From NCBI GenBank assembly GCA_947476895.1, contig CANJRX010000005.1, forward strand, positions 85,262 through 149,261: a DNA stretch of 64,000 nucleotides, read 5' to 3'. This DNA is from Fidelibacterota bacterium (GTDB lineage Bacteria > Pseudomonadota > Alphaproteobacteria > Rhodospirillales > Rhodospirillaceae). Under the pieces are notes generated by a model. The model saw only the letters and a list, made by a program, of their open reading frames with translations, searched no databases and was not told the DNA's origin. Each line of letters starts with the position of its first letter. Within the stretch, counting starts at the first letter, position 1. The position numbers were made by a program, and so were the translations under genes. Positions 18,502 to 26,428 of this stretch are shown here, piece by piece.

Positions 18502-18891
18502 ATGATGAAAGATATCGCCGAGATATTTGGCGTAATTATGCCGTTTCTGTTCGCAGCGGTCGTCGTCCTCGGCGTTCTGTACTTCCGCTACCTGCGACGC
18601 TTGGAAACCGAGAAGACGATCCGCTTGGCCATCGAACAAGGCCACCAATTAGATGCGCAGCTGATCGAAAAACTCATGGAGCCGCAGCAGAAGTCGCAGC
18701 AAGGCCCTGAGAAAATGCGCGCCGGCGGCACGATTGTTTTGTTCGTCGGGTTAGGTCTCGCCGCCTTGGGCGTAATCAAACACGGATTTAACGATATCGA
18801 TCACAACGTGCTGGGTGCAGGCGCTCTTGTGGCATTGATCGGCGCCGGCATCGTGACCGCTTCGTACATCGCAAAGAAACCTAATACCTGA
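18502..18891 (+). CDS. Membrane protein, DUF6249-like
   Basis: This 129-residue protein has an N-terminal helix (IFGVIMPFLFAAVVVLGVLYF), a charged cytosolic stretch (residues ~32-72, including IRLAIEQGHQLDAQLIEKLM) and two more hydrophobic segments (GGTIVLFVGLGLAALGVI and LGAGALVALIGAGIVTASYIA). The pattern matches DUF6249 proteins, commonly encoded next to ECF sigma factors; no function is established. Two start codons are adjacent (18502 and 18505), with GGGGAG upstream. It follows the second promoter-like motif and precedes the sigma gene by 10 bases. Confidence 0.75.
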   Translation: MMKDIAEIFGVIMPFLFAAVVVLGVLYFRYLRRLETEKTIRLAIEQGHQLDAQLIEKLMEPQQKSQQGPEKMRAGGTIVLFVGLGLAALGVIKHGFNDIDHNVLGAGALVALIGAGIVTASYIAKKPNT

Positions 18892-18901
18892 CAGATTTGA
18901 C

Positions 18902-19453
18902 GTGCCGCCCGGGGGAAGAACAAGCTTCGCGTCGCTGGCTGAGTCGGCAGTGGTGGTTCTGGCCATGGCCGGCAACGACGCCGCCTTCAGCGAACTGGTG
19001 ACGCGCCGGCAAAGCACGATCCGCAACTTGCTGCACCGGCTGTCGGGCAACCGCGCTTTAGCAGACGACCTGGCGCAACAGACTTTTCTGCAAGCTTGGA
19101 AGAACATCAGCACGGTGCGGTCGGCAGAAGCTTTCGGCGGATGGTTGCGGCAGATCGCCGTCCACACTTGGCTGCAAGAGGCCCGCAAAGCCAAAATGGC
19201 GACCGTCCCGCTCGAAGAAGCGCAACTTTTACCCGCCGAGGGTGTTCGATCACCCGCTCAGAAAATTGATCTGGACCGGACCCTGGCGAAGTTAAAAGAT
19301 ACGGAGCGGCTGTGCATCGTTTTGTCCTATAATGAAGGCCTTAGTCATGGTGAAATCGCCGAAGTCACCGGCTGGCCTTTGGGAACAGTAAAGTCTCACG
19401 TCAGCCGCGGCGCGGAACACATGCGAGAACTTCTAGCCGGATATGGTGGATAA
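18902..19453 (+). CDS. ECF-family RNA polymerase sigma factor
   Basis: This 183-residue protein has sigma region 2 (AAFSELVTRRQSTIRNLLHRLSGNRALADDLAQQTFLQAWKNI in two parts, with the ECF-typical D-AQ-TF core) and region 4 (YNEGLSHGEIAEVTGWPLGTVKSHVSRGAEHMREL). It is expected to bind core polymerase and read a small set of promoters, likely including its own cluster. The start is GTG at 18902; ATG at 18965 would delete part of the N-terminus but keep region 2. The next gene, two bases after the stop, encodes a small membrane protein that could be its anti-sigma factor. Confidence 0.9.
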   Translation: MPPGGRTSFASLAESAVVVLAMAGNDAAFSELVTRRQSTIRNLLHRLSGNRALADDLAQQTFLQAWKNISTVRSAEAFGGWLRQIAVHTWLQEARKAKMATVPLEEAQLLPAEGVRSPAQKIDLDRTLAKLKDTERLCIVLSYNEGLSHGEIAEVTGWPLGTVKSHVSRGAEHMRELLAGYGG

Positions 19454-19455
19454 CA

Positions 19456-19773
19456 ATGAGCAATGACATTGACACCGACCTGCGGCGGCTCTTCGCCGAA
19501 AGCCGCGAAGAAATTCAAGATGTGGGTTTCACCGCACAGTCCGCAAAGCTGATTGCCCGCCAGCGCAACATTCAACGTCTTGGCGCGGCGGCGATGGTCG
19601 TGTTGATCGGCATCGTGGCTGCGGCGCTTGCGCCGGTCTTATCCGAAGCCACGCAGTTTATCGGCGCGAGTTCCCTCGCGCTTTCCGGTGTCGATGAATT
19701 CACAATGATGGCCATCGCCTGGGGCACCGCCGCCCTCGCCGGTTTCTATGCGCTGGTCTGGGCGCGGCCTTAA
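19456..19773 (+). CDS. Small membrane protein, possible anti-sigma factor
   Basis: The 105-residue protein has a ~40-residue cytosolic N-terminus (DTDLRRLFAESREEIQDVGF) and two transmembrane helices (AAAMVVLIGIVAAALAPVL and MMAIAWGTAALAGFYALVW). Starting two bases after the ECF sigma stop, it is placed where anti-sigma factors usually lie, and the topology fits. The zinc-binding HxxxCxxC motif of common anti-sigma domains is absent, so the role is inferred from position only. Confidence 0.7.
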   Translation: MSNDIDTDLRRLFAESREEIQDVGFTAQSAKLIARQRNIQRLGAAAMVVLIGIVAAALAPVLSEATQFIGASSLALSGVDEFTMMAIAWGTAALAGFYALVWARP

Positions 19774-19779
19774 AACTTT

Positions 19780-20532
19780 ATGGCGCTGACCATCAACGAG
19801 CTTCCGTCTGCTAACTTCGGTCCGCGCAAGACTGTCGGCGGCGAAACGCGCGTGCGCCATGTCGTCATGCACTATACGGGCATGACACCGTGCCAAAAAG
19901 CGTTGGACCGCCTGTGCGATCCCAAGGCCGAAGTCAGCGCCCATTACGTCGTGGATGAAGATGGCACCACGCACCGCATGGTGGCTGAGGACATGCGCGC
20001 TTGGCATGCGGGTGTTTCCTTCTGGCATGGCCTGCGCGACATCAACAGTACCTCGGTCGGCATTGAAATCGTCAATCCCGGCCACGACTACGGCTACCGC
20101 GCGTTTCCGGAGGCGCAGATTGAAGCGGTGATAGAACTGACAACTGGCATCATGCAGCGCCACACCATTGCGCCGTGCAATGTGCTGGGTCATTCCGATG
20201 TGGCGCCAGGCCGCAAGGTTGATCCTGGTGAATTGTTTCCTTGGCAAAAGTTAGCCACACACGGCATCGGGCTTTGGCCCGCGGAAACAGTTACCCTCGC
20301 CGGCCACGCCGATATGACGGGGGCGCTGCGCCGCTTGTCCGAGATTGGCTATGCTGTTCCGCTGACGCCCGAACTGGGCAGCGACATTCTCAAACCGGAA
20401 TCGGCCGTGACCGATGTGATCGCTTCGTTCCAAGGCCACTACCGCCAGAGCAAAGTCGACGGCGTACTCGACAATGAAACCGCCACACGCATCGCAGCGG
20501 TCGCGGTGTGCTTCGCGACGGCCCGTCGCTAA
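19780..20532 (+). CDS. N-acetylmuramoyl-L-alanine amidase, AmpD/AmiD-like
   Basis: It cleaves the amide bond between muramic acid and the stem peptide. The 250-residue protein has an Amidase_2 domain: first zinc-ligand region VRHVVMHYTGMT, substrate segment SAHYVVDEDGT, SVGIEIVNPGHDYGY, and the second zinc site NVLGHSDVAPGRKVDPGELFPW. After residue ~185 a peptidoglycan-binding-like domain follows (DVIASFQGHYRQSKVDGVLDNETATRI). There is no signal peptide, so a cytosolic recycling role (AmpD-like) is more likely than a periplasmic one. It starts 6 bases after the membrane gene and its stop overlaps the kinase gene's stop on the other strand. Confidence 0.88.
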   Translation: MALTINELPSANFGPRKTVGGETRVRHVVMHYTGMTPCQKALDRLCDPKAEVSAHYVVDEDGTTHRMVAEDMRAWHAGVSFWHGLRDINSTSVGIEIVNPGHDYGYRAFPEAQIEAVIELTTGIMQRHTIAPCNVLGHSDVAPGRKVDPGELFPWQKLATHGIGLWPAETVTLAGHADMTGALRRLSEIGYAVPLTPELGSDILKPESAVTDVIASFQGHYRQSKVDGVLDNETATRIAAVAVCFATARR

Positions 20533-22805
20533 CTGTCCAAAACCGCGCGCAGTTTCGGCGCCAACTGTTCCAGCGTGAATGGCTTACCAATCAAATGCGC
20601 GGTCACGCTAAGGCCTTCGTTCTGCACGGCGCCTTCGCGATTGTAGCCACTGGTATAAAGAACTTTCAGGTTCGGGCGGCGGGCAAGCGCGATCTCTGCG
20701 AGCTTCCGGCCGTTGACGTCCGGCATGACGATATCGGTGAACAGCATAACAATATCCGGATGCGCCTCTAGCAATCGCAAAGCCGCTCCCGCACCTTCGG
20801 CTTTCAGAACCCTGTATCCCAGTTCCTCTAGCGCACTTGCAGTAATTTCGCGCACGGCCGGCTCATCGTCCACCACCAGCACCAGTTCATCGGGCTTTGC
20901 GCGCGCGAGTGTGTTTTCGCTCTCTTGGGGGTGCGCGGTCTCGAGAGCGTCACGGCGCGGCAGGTAAATTTCTACAATCGTGCCGCGTCCTACCTGCGAT
21001 GCAATCTTGATGTGCCCGCCGGATTGTTTGACGAAGCCATAGACCTGGCTTAGCCCCAGACCCGTACCCTTGCCCACAACCTTCGTCGTAAAAAAGGGAT
21101 CAAACGCCTTTGCGAGCACATCAGGCGGCATGCCCAATCCGGTGTCAGCTATTGTCAGTTGGACATAATCGCCGGCCGTCAGCTCGGCATTATTTTGTAT
21201 TTTTGGTGCATTGGCGTCAGCGTTTTCTGCCTCGATGAGGAGACTACCTCCGTCGGGCATGGCGTCGCGCGCATTGAGCGCGAGATTGAGAATCGCATTT
21301 TCAAGCTGATTGCGATCGGCATGCACGCGCCACAATCCGTCCTCGACCATGACCTGTAAACGAACATCGCGGCCCAAGGATCCGCGCAGCAGTTCCGACA
21401 TACCTTGCACGAGCTTGCTTACATCCACCGCTTCGGGGCGCAAAGCCTGTTGTCGCGAGAAAGCAAGCAAGCGCTGGGTAAGCTTCGCCGCGCGGCGTGC
21501 ACCTTCGGTGGCAGCATCGATATACTGCTGGACGCGTGGATCTTCGGATTTCACACGCCGGCTCAATAAACCGAGCGAGCCAATCACGATACCCAACATA
21601 TTGTTGAAGTCGTGGGCAATGCCGCCCGTAAGATGACCGACGGCTTCCATCTTCTGAGCCTGGCGCAAGGCCTCTTCCGCCTTTGAGCGCTCGATGACTT
21701 CAGCCATCACGCGGTCTTCAAGATTGGCATTGAGCGCTTGCAACGCTTCTTCGGCACGCCTTTTTTCTTCTAGGTCGCGCTGCGCACCTTGGAAAAGCCG
21801 CGCGTTGTCGATGGCAGTCGCGGCCTGGCCGGCAATGCCCGCGAGCAACGATTCATGCTCTTGTTTGAACACGCCGGTCGTTGCATGGCCGAAGAACAAT
21901 CCGCCCAGAACTTCACCAGAGCGCGACGTGACCGGCACAGCGAGATAACTGCGCACCGGCAGATGGCCCGGCGGCATACCCTTATACGGCTCGCTTTTGC
22001 CGTAACGCGGATCTTTCATAATGTCGTCGGAACGGATAATGCCTTCGCCGTGGAATGTCGGCCTGAACACCGCCGTGGCGCGCGGCATGGGAAACTTCGA
22101 GAAGTTTTCGCGCGGCACGCCCGAAAGCGCGTAAAGCATGTAGCTCTCGCCCTTCTGGTTCACCACGTTATAGAAAAATGCGCCGAATTGCGCCCCTGAG
22201 AGCGCCACACCGGCATCGGTCGCAGCCTGCACAAGCCGGTCCAGATCAAGCTCTGCTGCGAGCGTTGCGCCCGTGCGGTTGAGCACTTCCAGACTGCGCT
22301 TCTCTTGGCGCAGGTTCTCTTCGGTCTCGCGCAAATCTGTTAGATCGGTATTCACGCCGATCATGCCGAGGAAATCGCCCGCGGCGCTGGTGCGTGGTTC
22401 CGATGTGGTTTTGAAAATGCGGTAGACGCCGTCCGCGCGGCGATAGCGCGCTTCAACGGTAAAGCCGGTATGATTTTGCATGCCGGCTTCAAACTTTTCG
22501 AAAACTTGCGCCCGATCGTCGGGGTGAATCTGCTCGGACCAATCGAAGGTCGCTATATCTTTGTCGCTTATGTTCCAGAACTTGCGCAAAGCGTCATTGA
22601 TGTAAATGCATTTGCCTTGCTCGTCGCCCATCCAAAGCATCACCGGCGCGCGTTCTGCGATAAGCCGGAAACGCTCTTCCCCGGCTTCGCGGAAAACCGA
22701 GGCGCGCGCGCGCTCGATCTCGGCCCACGTACGCTCGGCGATGTCGCGCACCAAAGCGACTTCGTCATCGGTCCATGCGCGCGGTGTTTTTTGGTGGATA
22801 TGCAA
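20529..22805 (-). CDS. Hybrid histidine kinase, C-terminal part of a frameshifted gene
   Basis: This is the larger part of one kinase gene interrupted near 22850. The frame carries the end of a GAF domain (TPRAWTDDEVALVRDIAERTW), a PAS domain (RFRLIAERAPVMLWMGDEQG), a second GAF domain, a HisKA dimer with phosphorylatable His in VGHLTGGIAHDFNNMLG, a HATPase_c domain (GTGLGLSQVYGFVKQSGGHI) and a receiver domain with Asp in LFTDIVMPDVNG. The first in-frame start lies in the middle of a GAF domain, showing it is not a natural N-terminus. Sensory input is unknown. No response regulator gene is adjacent. See the next entry for the N-terminal part. Confidence 0.85.
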   Translation of the reverse strand: MHIHQKTPRAWTDDEVALVRDIAERTWAEIERARASVFREAGEERFRLIAERAPVMLWMGDEQGKCIYINDALRKFWNISDKDIATFDWSEQIHPDDRAQVFEKFEAGMQNHTGFTVEARYRRADGVYRIFKTTSEPRTSAAGDFLGMIGVNTDLTDLRETEENLRQEKRSLEVLNRTGATLAAELDLDRLVQAATDAGVALSGAQFGAFFYNVVNQKGESYMLYALSGVPRENFSKFPMPRATAVFRPTFHGEGIIRSDDIMKDPRYGKSEPYKGMPPGHLPVRSYLAVPVTSRSGEVLGGLFFGHATTGVFKQEHESLLAGIAGQAATAIDNARLFQGAQRDLEEKRRAEEALQALNANLEDRVMAEVIERSKAEEALRQAQKMEAVGHLTGGIAHDFNNMLGIVIGSLGLLSRRVKSEDPRVQQYIDAATEGARRAAKLTQRLLAFSRQQALRPEAVDVSKLVQGMSELLRGSLGRDVRLQVMVEDGLWRVHADRNQLENAILNLALNARDAMPDGGSLLIEAENADANAPKIQNNAELTAGDYVQLTIADTGLGMPPDVLAKAFDPFFTTKVVGKGTGLGLSQVYGFVKQSGGHIKIASQVGRGTIVEIYLPRRDALETAHPQESENTLARAKPDELVLVVDDEPAVREITASALEELGYRVLKAEGAGAALRLLEAHPDIVMLFTDIVMPDVNGRKLAEIALARRPNLKVLYTSGYNREGAVQNEGLSVTAHLIGKPFTLEQLAPKLRAVLDS

Positions 22806-23761
22806 ACCTGCGGTCCACTCACCGTCGTGAAATAGCGGAATAGAAATGACCCGGCCATTTCCAACTCTTTGAAACCCGGCGCACCGCCCGAGGTGTCGTC
22901 GATGCGCAATACCGAGCCGGATTTCGCCATGCCGACGTTTGCGCCGAATTCTATAAGGCTATGTCTTCCGCGAAGAGACTTTGTCCCGGGCGTGCGCCAT
23001 TCGCCTTCCACAACAAACTCATCACCCGCGCGCACATAATAATTCGCTTGGTCGACTCGCAAATGGTATCCAAGCGCCTCGGTGACGTAATTCATAATGG
23101 CCGCAGGATCGCTCATGCTGTGCAAAGCATCAGCCACCTGCATGCGAAATTGTGTACGCTCTTGCGCCTTGCGCAAGCGCTGTTCGGCAAGGATAGTTTC
23201 GGTCGTCTCAGTGCACATCACCAGCACACCGCCGATGCCGTGCGGCGCGTTCGCGTCATCAATAGGGCTGAAGCTGTAAGTCCAGTACACATCCTCGCGC
23301 TTGCCATGACGCGTGATGGGAACAAGGTGATTCTCGTTCCACGTCGAGCCGCGGCCCGACATCACCTGATCGATCTGTGATCCAATGATCGGCCAGATCT
23401 CGACCCAGCAATCGTGGCCGCGTTGGCCAAGCGCATGCGGGTGCCGCTCCGGCCCAATCGATCGCCGGTAAGCATCGTTATAAAACTGAATGAGCTCTGG
23501 GCCCCACCACAAGAAAATCGGGTGTTGGGTTGAAAGCAACAGACGGACGGCGACCTTGAGCGCCACCGGCCACGTTGCCGGCGTGCCGAGCGGACTGGCC
23601 GCCCAGTCATAGGCGCGAATCAGCGCGCCCATTTCACCGCCCCCTTGCAGGAAGTCGGGCACAAGATTGATGTCTTTACTGAGGCCTAGCGTCGCGGCAA
23701 CCAAAGGAGACTCCCTTCGACTAGTCCCGTTACGATAGCGCCCACCGTATCCCCGCCCCAA
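22640..23761 (-). CDS. Hybrid histidine kinase, N-terminal part of a frameshifted gene
   Basis: The frame encodes a PAS-like sensor domain (PLGTPATWPVALKVAVRLLL, IFLWWGPELIQFYNDAYR, GKREDVYWTYSFSPIDD) and the first part of a GAF domain up to KELEMAG. Beyond plus-strand position ~22850 it reads nonsense, while the other frame continues the GAF domain (ISIPLFHDGEWTAGLHIH). One missing base in the short C run at 22851-22853 explains the shift. The natural start is uncertain; the conserved part begins near PDFLQGGGEMGALIR (from about 23660), so residues before that may be untranslated. Whether the break is real, programmed or a sequencing error cannot be told here. Confidence 0.8.
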   Translation of the reverse strand: MGRGYGGRYRNGTSRRESPLVAATLGLSKDINLVPDFLQGGGEMGALIRAYDWAASPLGTPATWPVALKVAVRLLLSTQHPIFLWWGPELIQFYNDAYRRSIGPERHPHALGQRGHDCWVEIWPIIGSQIDQVMSGRGSTWNENHLVPITRHGKREDVYWTYSFSPIDDANAPHGIGGVLVMCTETTETILAEQRLRKAQERTQFRMQVADALHSMSDPAAIMNYVTEALGYHLRVDQANYYVRAGDEFVVEGEWRTPGTKSLRGRHSLIEFGANVGMAKSGSVLRIDDTSGGAPGFKELEMAGSFLFRYFTTVSGPQVCISTKKHRAHGPMTKSLWCATSPSVRGPRSSARAPRFSAKPGKSVSGLSQNARR

Positions 23762-23815
23762 AACTATCCGGCAAATTCTTGCTTAGAAGAGGTTGTTGCC
23801 CGCTTGACCTCTGGC

Positions 23816-23844
23816 TTGACCTGGGCCGGGCGCGCGCCCATTCT
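23816..23844 (+). promoter_or_regulatory. Candidate promoter of rnpB
   Basis: TTGACC (23816-23821) is followed after 17 bp by CATTCT (23839-23844), and the RNase P RNA P1 helix starts 7 bases later at 23851. A second TTGACCT lies 12 bp upstream. The -10 is a weak match, but the position agrees with the RNA's 5' end. Confidence 0.55.
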
Positions 23845-23850
23845 CCGTCC

Positions 23851-24252
23851 GCGCCAGATGGCTGGATGGCCGCTGTTTGCTCTCGCAGGCAGAGGAAAGT
23901 CCGGGCTCCACGGAAGCAAGGTGCCGGATAACGTCCGGCGGGGGCAACCCCAGGGAAAGTGCCACAGAAAACAAACCGCCAGCTTCTGCTGGTAAGGGTG
24001 AAAAGGTGCGGTAAGAGCGCACCGCGCGGCTGGTAACAGCAGCGGCAGGGTAAACCCCACCTGGAGCAAGACCAAATAGGGACGGCCGTTCGGGTAGCTT
24101 GCTATGCCGAAAGGTGTGTTTTCGCACCGTCGTCCGGGTCGGTCGCATCGAGGTGCGCAGTGATGCGCATCCCAGAGGAATGGTCATCCATTGGGCACCA
24201 GGTGAAAATCTGGGGCCCGAGGACAGAACCCGGCTTATAGGCCATCTGGCGC
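23851..24252 (+). ncRNA. rnpB: RNase P RNA, class A
   Basis: This is the catalytic RNA that matures tRNA 5' ends. Helix P1 closes perfectly: the 12 bases 23851-23862 (GCGCCAGATGGC) are complementary to 24241-24252, giving a ~402-nt RNA. The universally conserved parts are present: GAGGAAAGTCCGGGCTCC after 23890, GGTAAGAGCGCACCGCG near 24010, AAACCCCACCTGGAGCAAGACC near 24053, and AGAACCCGGCTTATAGGCC just before the 3' P1 strand. TTTTT follows at 24254. A 102-codon frame over the 3' half is not a gene. It lies directly upstream of the dcw cluster. Confidence 0.96.
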
Positions 24253-24380
24253 GTTTTTATCCCCAAGTCATTCCAGCCAAAGGAGAAACAAAGTTTCGCC
24301 CGCGCGACACTCTCTTTCGCGCTGCAAACAAGAACATTCCAAGAACAAAGGCCTGTAAACCCAAGTACTTAAGGGCTAAT

Positions 24381-24424
24381 CCCATTGACACCCACAAAAT
24401 CCCATGAGATACCATTAAGGTCCA
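24381..24424 (+). promoter_or_regulatory. MraZ operator overlapping the dcw promoter
   Basis: CCCA occurs at 24381, 24391 and 24401, exactly 10 bp apart, and degenerate copies ACCA (24411) and TCCA (24421) keep the phase. On the other strand these are TGGGN repeats with 5-nt spacers, the known MraZ recognition pattern. A consensus -35 TTGACA (24385-24390) lies inside the repeats, with GATACC (17-bp spacing) or TACCAT (19-bp) as -10. MraZ bound here would block the promoter of its own operon. mraZ starts ~95 bp downstream. Confidence 0.8.
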
Positions 24425-24519
24425 ATTACAGGCCTCGGTAGTTTTTCCTAACTCATTGGAATTTCAGAACGAGCGGTGGCTGGACGCCCAGGGGAACGGG
24501 CTTCGAGGGTAATCCGGCG

Positions 24520-24960
24520 ATGAAAGCGTTCTTTGGAACGTTCGTGAACAAGGTTGACGCTAAGGGGCGCGTATCCGTGCCCGCGCCTTTCCGCGCGGTC
24601 ATTCAGGGTCGCGGTCTGCAAAGCGTCGCCTTACATCCATCGCTGTTCGACGCCTGCTTGGAAGGCGCCGGTTTCGACCGTTTTGAAAACCTTGAGTCCG
24701 AAATGTCGGACTCGTTTTCACCCACGCCGCGCAATGAAATCGCCGATTTGATCATGGCCGAACTGCGCGAACTGCCTTTCGACGGCGAAGGCCGCATCGT
24801 TCTGCCCGACGAATTTATCGCGAAGTCCAACTTGAAGGACCAAGCCACATTCATTGGCCAAGGCCGCAAGTTCCAGATTTGGGAACCCACCGCCCTCGCC
24901 GCGCTTATGAAAGCCAAATTGCAGCGCGTCGCCGCCGCCGTGAAGAACGGTGACGCCTGA
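24520..24960 (+). CDS. mraZ: Transcriptional regulator MraZ
   Basis: MraZ is the first gene of the dcw cluster and a DNA-binding repressor of it. The 146-residue product has two SpoVT-AbrB-like halves: KVDAKGRVSVPAPFRAVI (residues ~9-26) and FDGEGRIVLPDEFIAKSNL (~87-105), each with the DxKGR / DGEGR turn. A GAGGG ribosome-binding site lies ~10 bases before the ATG. A matching array of operator repeats lies at 24381-24424, consistent with autoregulation. The stop overlaps the rsmH start (TGATG). Confidence 0.96.
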   Translation: MKAFFGTFVNKVDAKGRVSVPAPFRAVIQGRGLQSVALHPSLFDACLEGAGFDRFENLESEMSDSFSPTPRNEIADLIMAELRELPFDGEGRIVLPDEFIAKSNLKDQATFIGQGRKFQIWEPTALAALMKAKLQRVAAAVKNGDA

Positions 24961-25964
24961 TGTGCGCAGCTTTCACAAATGGTACCCCCTTACCCGCGAC
25001 ACCCGATCATATCCCCGTTCTCCTCAAAGAAGTCATCGAAGCCCTCGCGCCTAAAGCCGACGGCGTCTATCTCGACGGCACCTTTGGCGCGGGTGGTTAC
25101 ACCGTTGCTATTCTGGAAGCTGCACCTTGCGTGGTGTGGTCTATCGACCGCGATCCCGAAGCCCTGCAACGCGGTGAAGCGATCGCCGCGCGGTTCCCCG
25201 GCCGCCTCAATCTTGTGCAGGGCCGCTTCGGTGATATGGCTGATCTGTTGTCGTCGCGCGGTATCACTGGCGTTGATGGCGTTGCCCTCGACATCGGTGT
25301 GAGCTCGATGCAGATCGACGACCGCAGCCGTGGTTTCTCGTTCCTGCGCGATGGTCCTTTGGACATGCGCATGGAAAAGAGCGGCCGTTCCGCCGCCGAC
25401 GTGGTCAACACGCTTTCCGAAAAAGAACTCTCGGACATCATTTTCACCTACGGCGAAGAGCGTCATGCCCGCCGCGTGGCGCACGCCATTGTCGAAGCCC
25501 GCCGCGAGCGCCCGTTCTCGCGCACGCTGCGCCTGGCCGACGTCATCCGCGCCGAAGTGCGCCGCTCGCAAGACGGCATCGATCCTGCAACCCGCACCTT
25601 CCAAGCCTTGCGCATCTATGTGAACGACGAACTGGGCGAACTCGAGCGCGGCCTGCTGGGTGCCGAGAAGTTGCTGCGCCCGGGCGGCATCCTCGCCGTC
25701 GTCTCGTTCCACTCGCTGGAAGACCGCATCGTCAAAACATTCCTGAAGGCGCGCTCGGGCTTGGCTATCCGCCCCTCGCGCCATACGCCGGCCAGCATCG
25801 GCGCGGCGCCCGCCACGGCCACCTTCACACCGCTGTCGCGCCGCCCCATCGGCCCCAGCGAAGACGAAATCGCCCGCAACCCGCGCGCCCGTTCGGCGCG
25901 CTTGCGTATTGCCGCGCGTACCGCTGCGCCCTTGCTCACCGCTCTCGCTGGAGGCCTGGCATGA
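24960..25964 (+). CDS. rsmH: 16S rRNA m4C1402 methyltransferase RsmH
   Basis: RsmH (MraW) N4-methylates C1402 in the decoding centre of 16S rRNA. The 334-residue protein starts at the conserved HIPVLLKEVIEAL, followed by the SAM-binding GTFGAGGYT, ALDIGVSSMQIDDRSRGFSF, GPLDMRME and, near the C-terminus, VVSFHSLEDRIVKTFLK. These are the family's signature blocks in order. The start overlaps the mraZ stop by one base and the stop overlaps ftsL by four (ATGA), so expression is probably coupled through the operon. Confidence 0.97.
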   Translation: MCAAFTNGTPLPATPDHIPVLLKEVIEALAPKADGVYLDGTFGAGGYTVAILEAAPCVVWSIDRDPEALQRGEAIAARFPGRLNLVQGRFGDMADLLSSRGITGVDGVALDIGVSSMQIDDRSRGFSFLRDGPLDMRMEKSGRSAADVVNTLSEKELSDIIFTYGEERHARRVAHAIVEARRERPFSRTLRLADVIRAEVRRSQDGIDPATRTFQALRIYVNDELGELERGLLGAEKLLRPGGILAVVSFHSLEDRIVKTFLKARSGLAIRPSRHTPASIGAAPATATFTPLSRRPIGPSEDEIARNPRARSARLRIAARTAAPLLTALAGGLA

Positions 25965-26428
25965 GGGCGTCTTATTTCCTGTGGGGCGCTTTGGTCGTTG
26001 GCGGCGGCGTTTCGCTGTTCATGCTCAAATATAAAGTACAGGGCTTAGAGAACGAACTGATTGGGCGCCAGGAGCAGGTCTTAAAGGACCGCGCCGCCGT
26101 TCGCGTGCTGCAGGCCGAGTGGACTTACCTGAACGATCCTGAGCGCCTGCGCCGTTTGAGCGCTGAGCATTTGGGCTTTGCGCCGGCCACGCCAAAGAAC
26201 ATCGCCGACATTTCGTCGCTGCCTTATCGCGCGGGCGTCGATGCGCCGGCGTCTCAAGCGCCTACGGCCAGCGTGTTGCCGCGTCCTGAGATCGAAGCGA
26301 AGGTCCAACCGGCGTCTGCGGACCCCAAAGGCTTCGCACCCATTCTGCTGACGCGCATTCAGCACCTGCTGTTCTCAAACTCCGCGGGTGCAGCGACCTT
26401 TCCGGCCAAGAAGGGCGCGCAGCCATGA
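25961..26428 (+). CDS. ftsL: Cell division protein FtsL
   Basis: FtsL is a small bitopic divisome protein that works with FtsB and FtsQ to activate FtsWI. The 155-residue product has a transmembrane helix (residues ~5-22, YFLWGALVVGGGVSLFML) and then a periplasmic coiled coil (KVQGLENELIGRQEQVLKDRAAVRVLQAEWTYL across residues ~25-57) with the family's LNDPERLRRLSAEHLG end. The proline/alanine-rich tail (residues ~85-155) is longer than in E. coli. Identification rests on these features plus position between rsmH and ftsI. Confidence 0.9.
   Translation: MRASYFLWGALVVGGGVSLFMLKYKVQGLENELIGRQEQVLKDRAAVRVLQAEWTYLNDPERLRRLSAEHLGFAPATPKNIADISSLPYRAGVDAPASQAPTASVLPRPEIEAKVQPASADPKGFAPILLTRIQHLLFSNSAGAATFPAKKGAQP

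Noticed and set aside
24099..24407. 102-codon plus-strand frame
   Set aside because: It lies over the 3' half of RNase P RNA and its downstream region; the RNA is far better supported.
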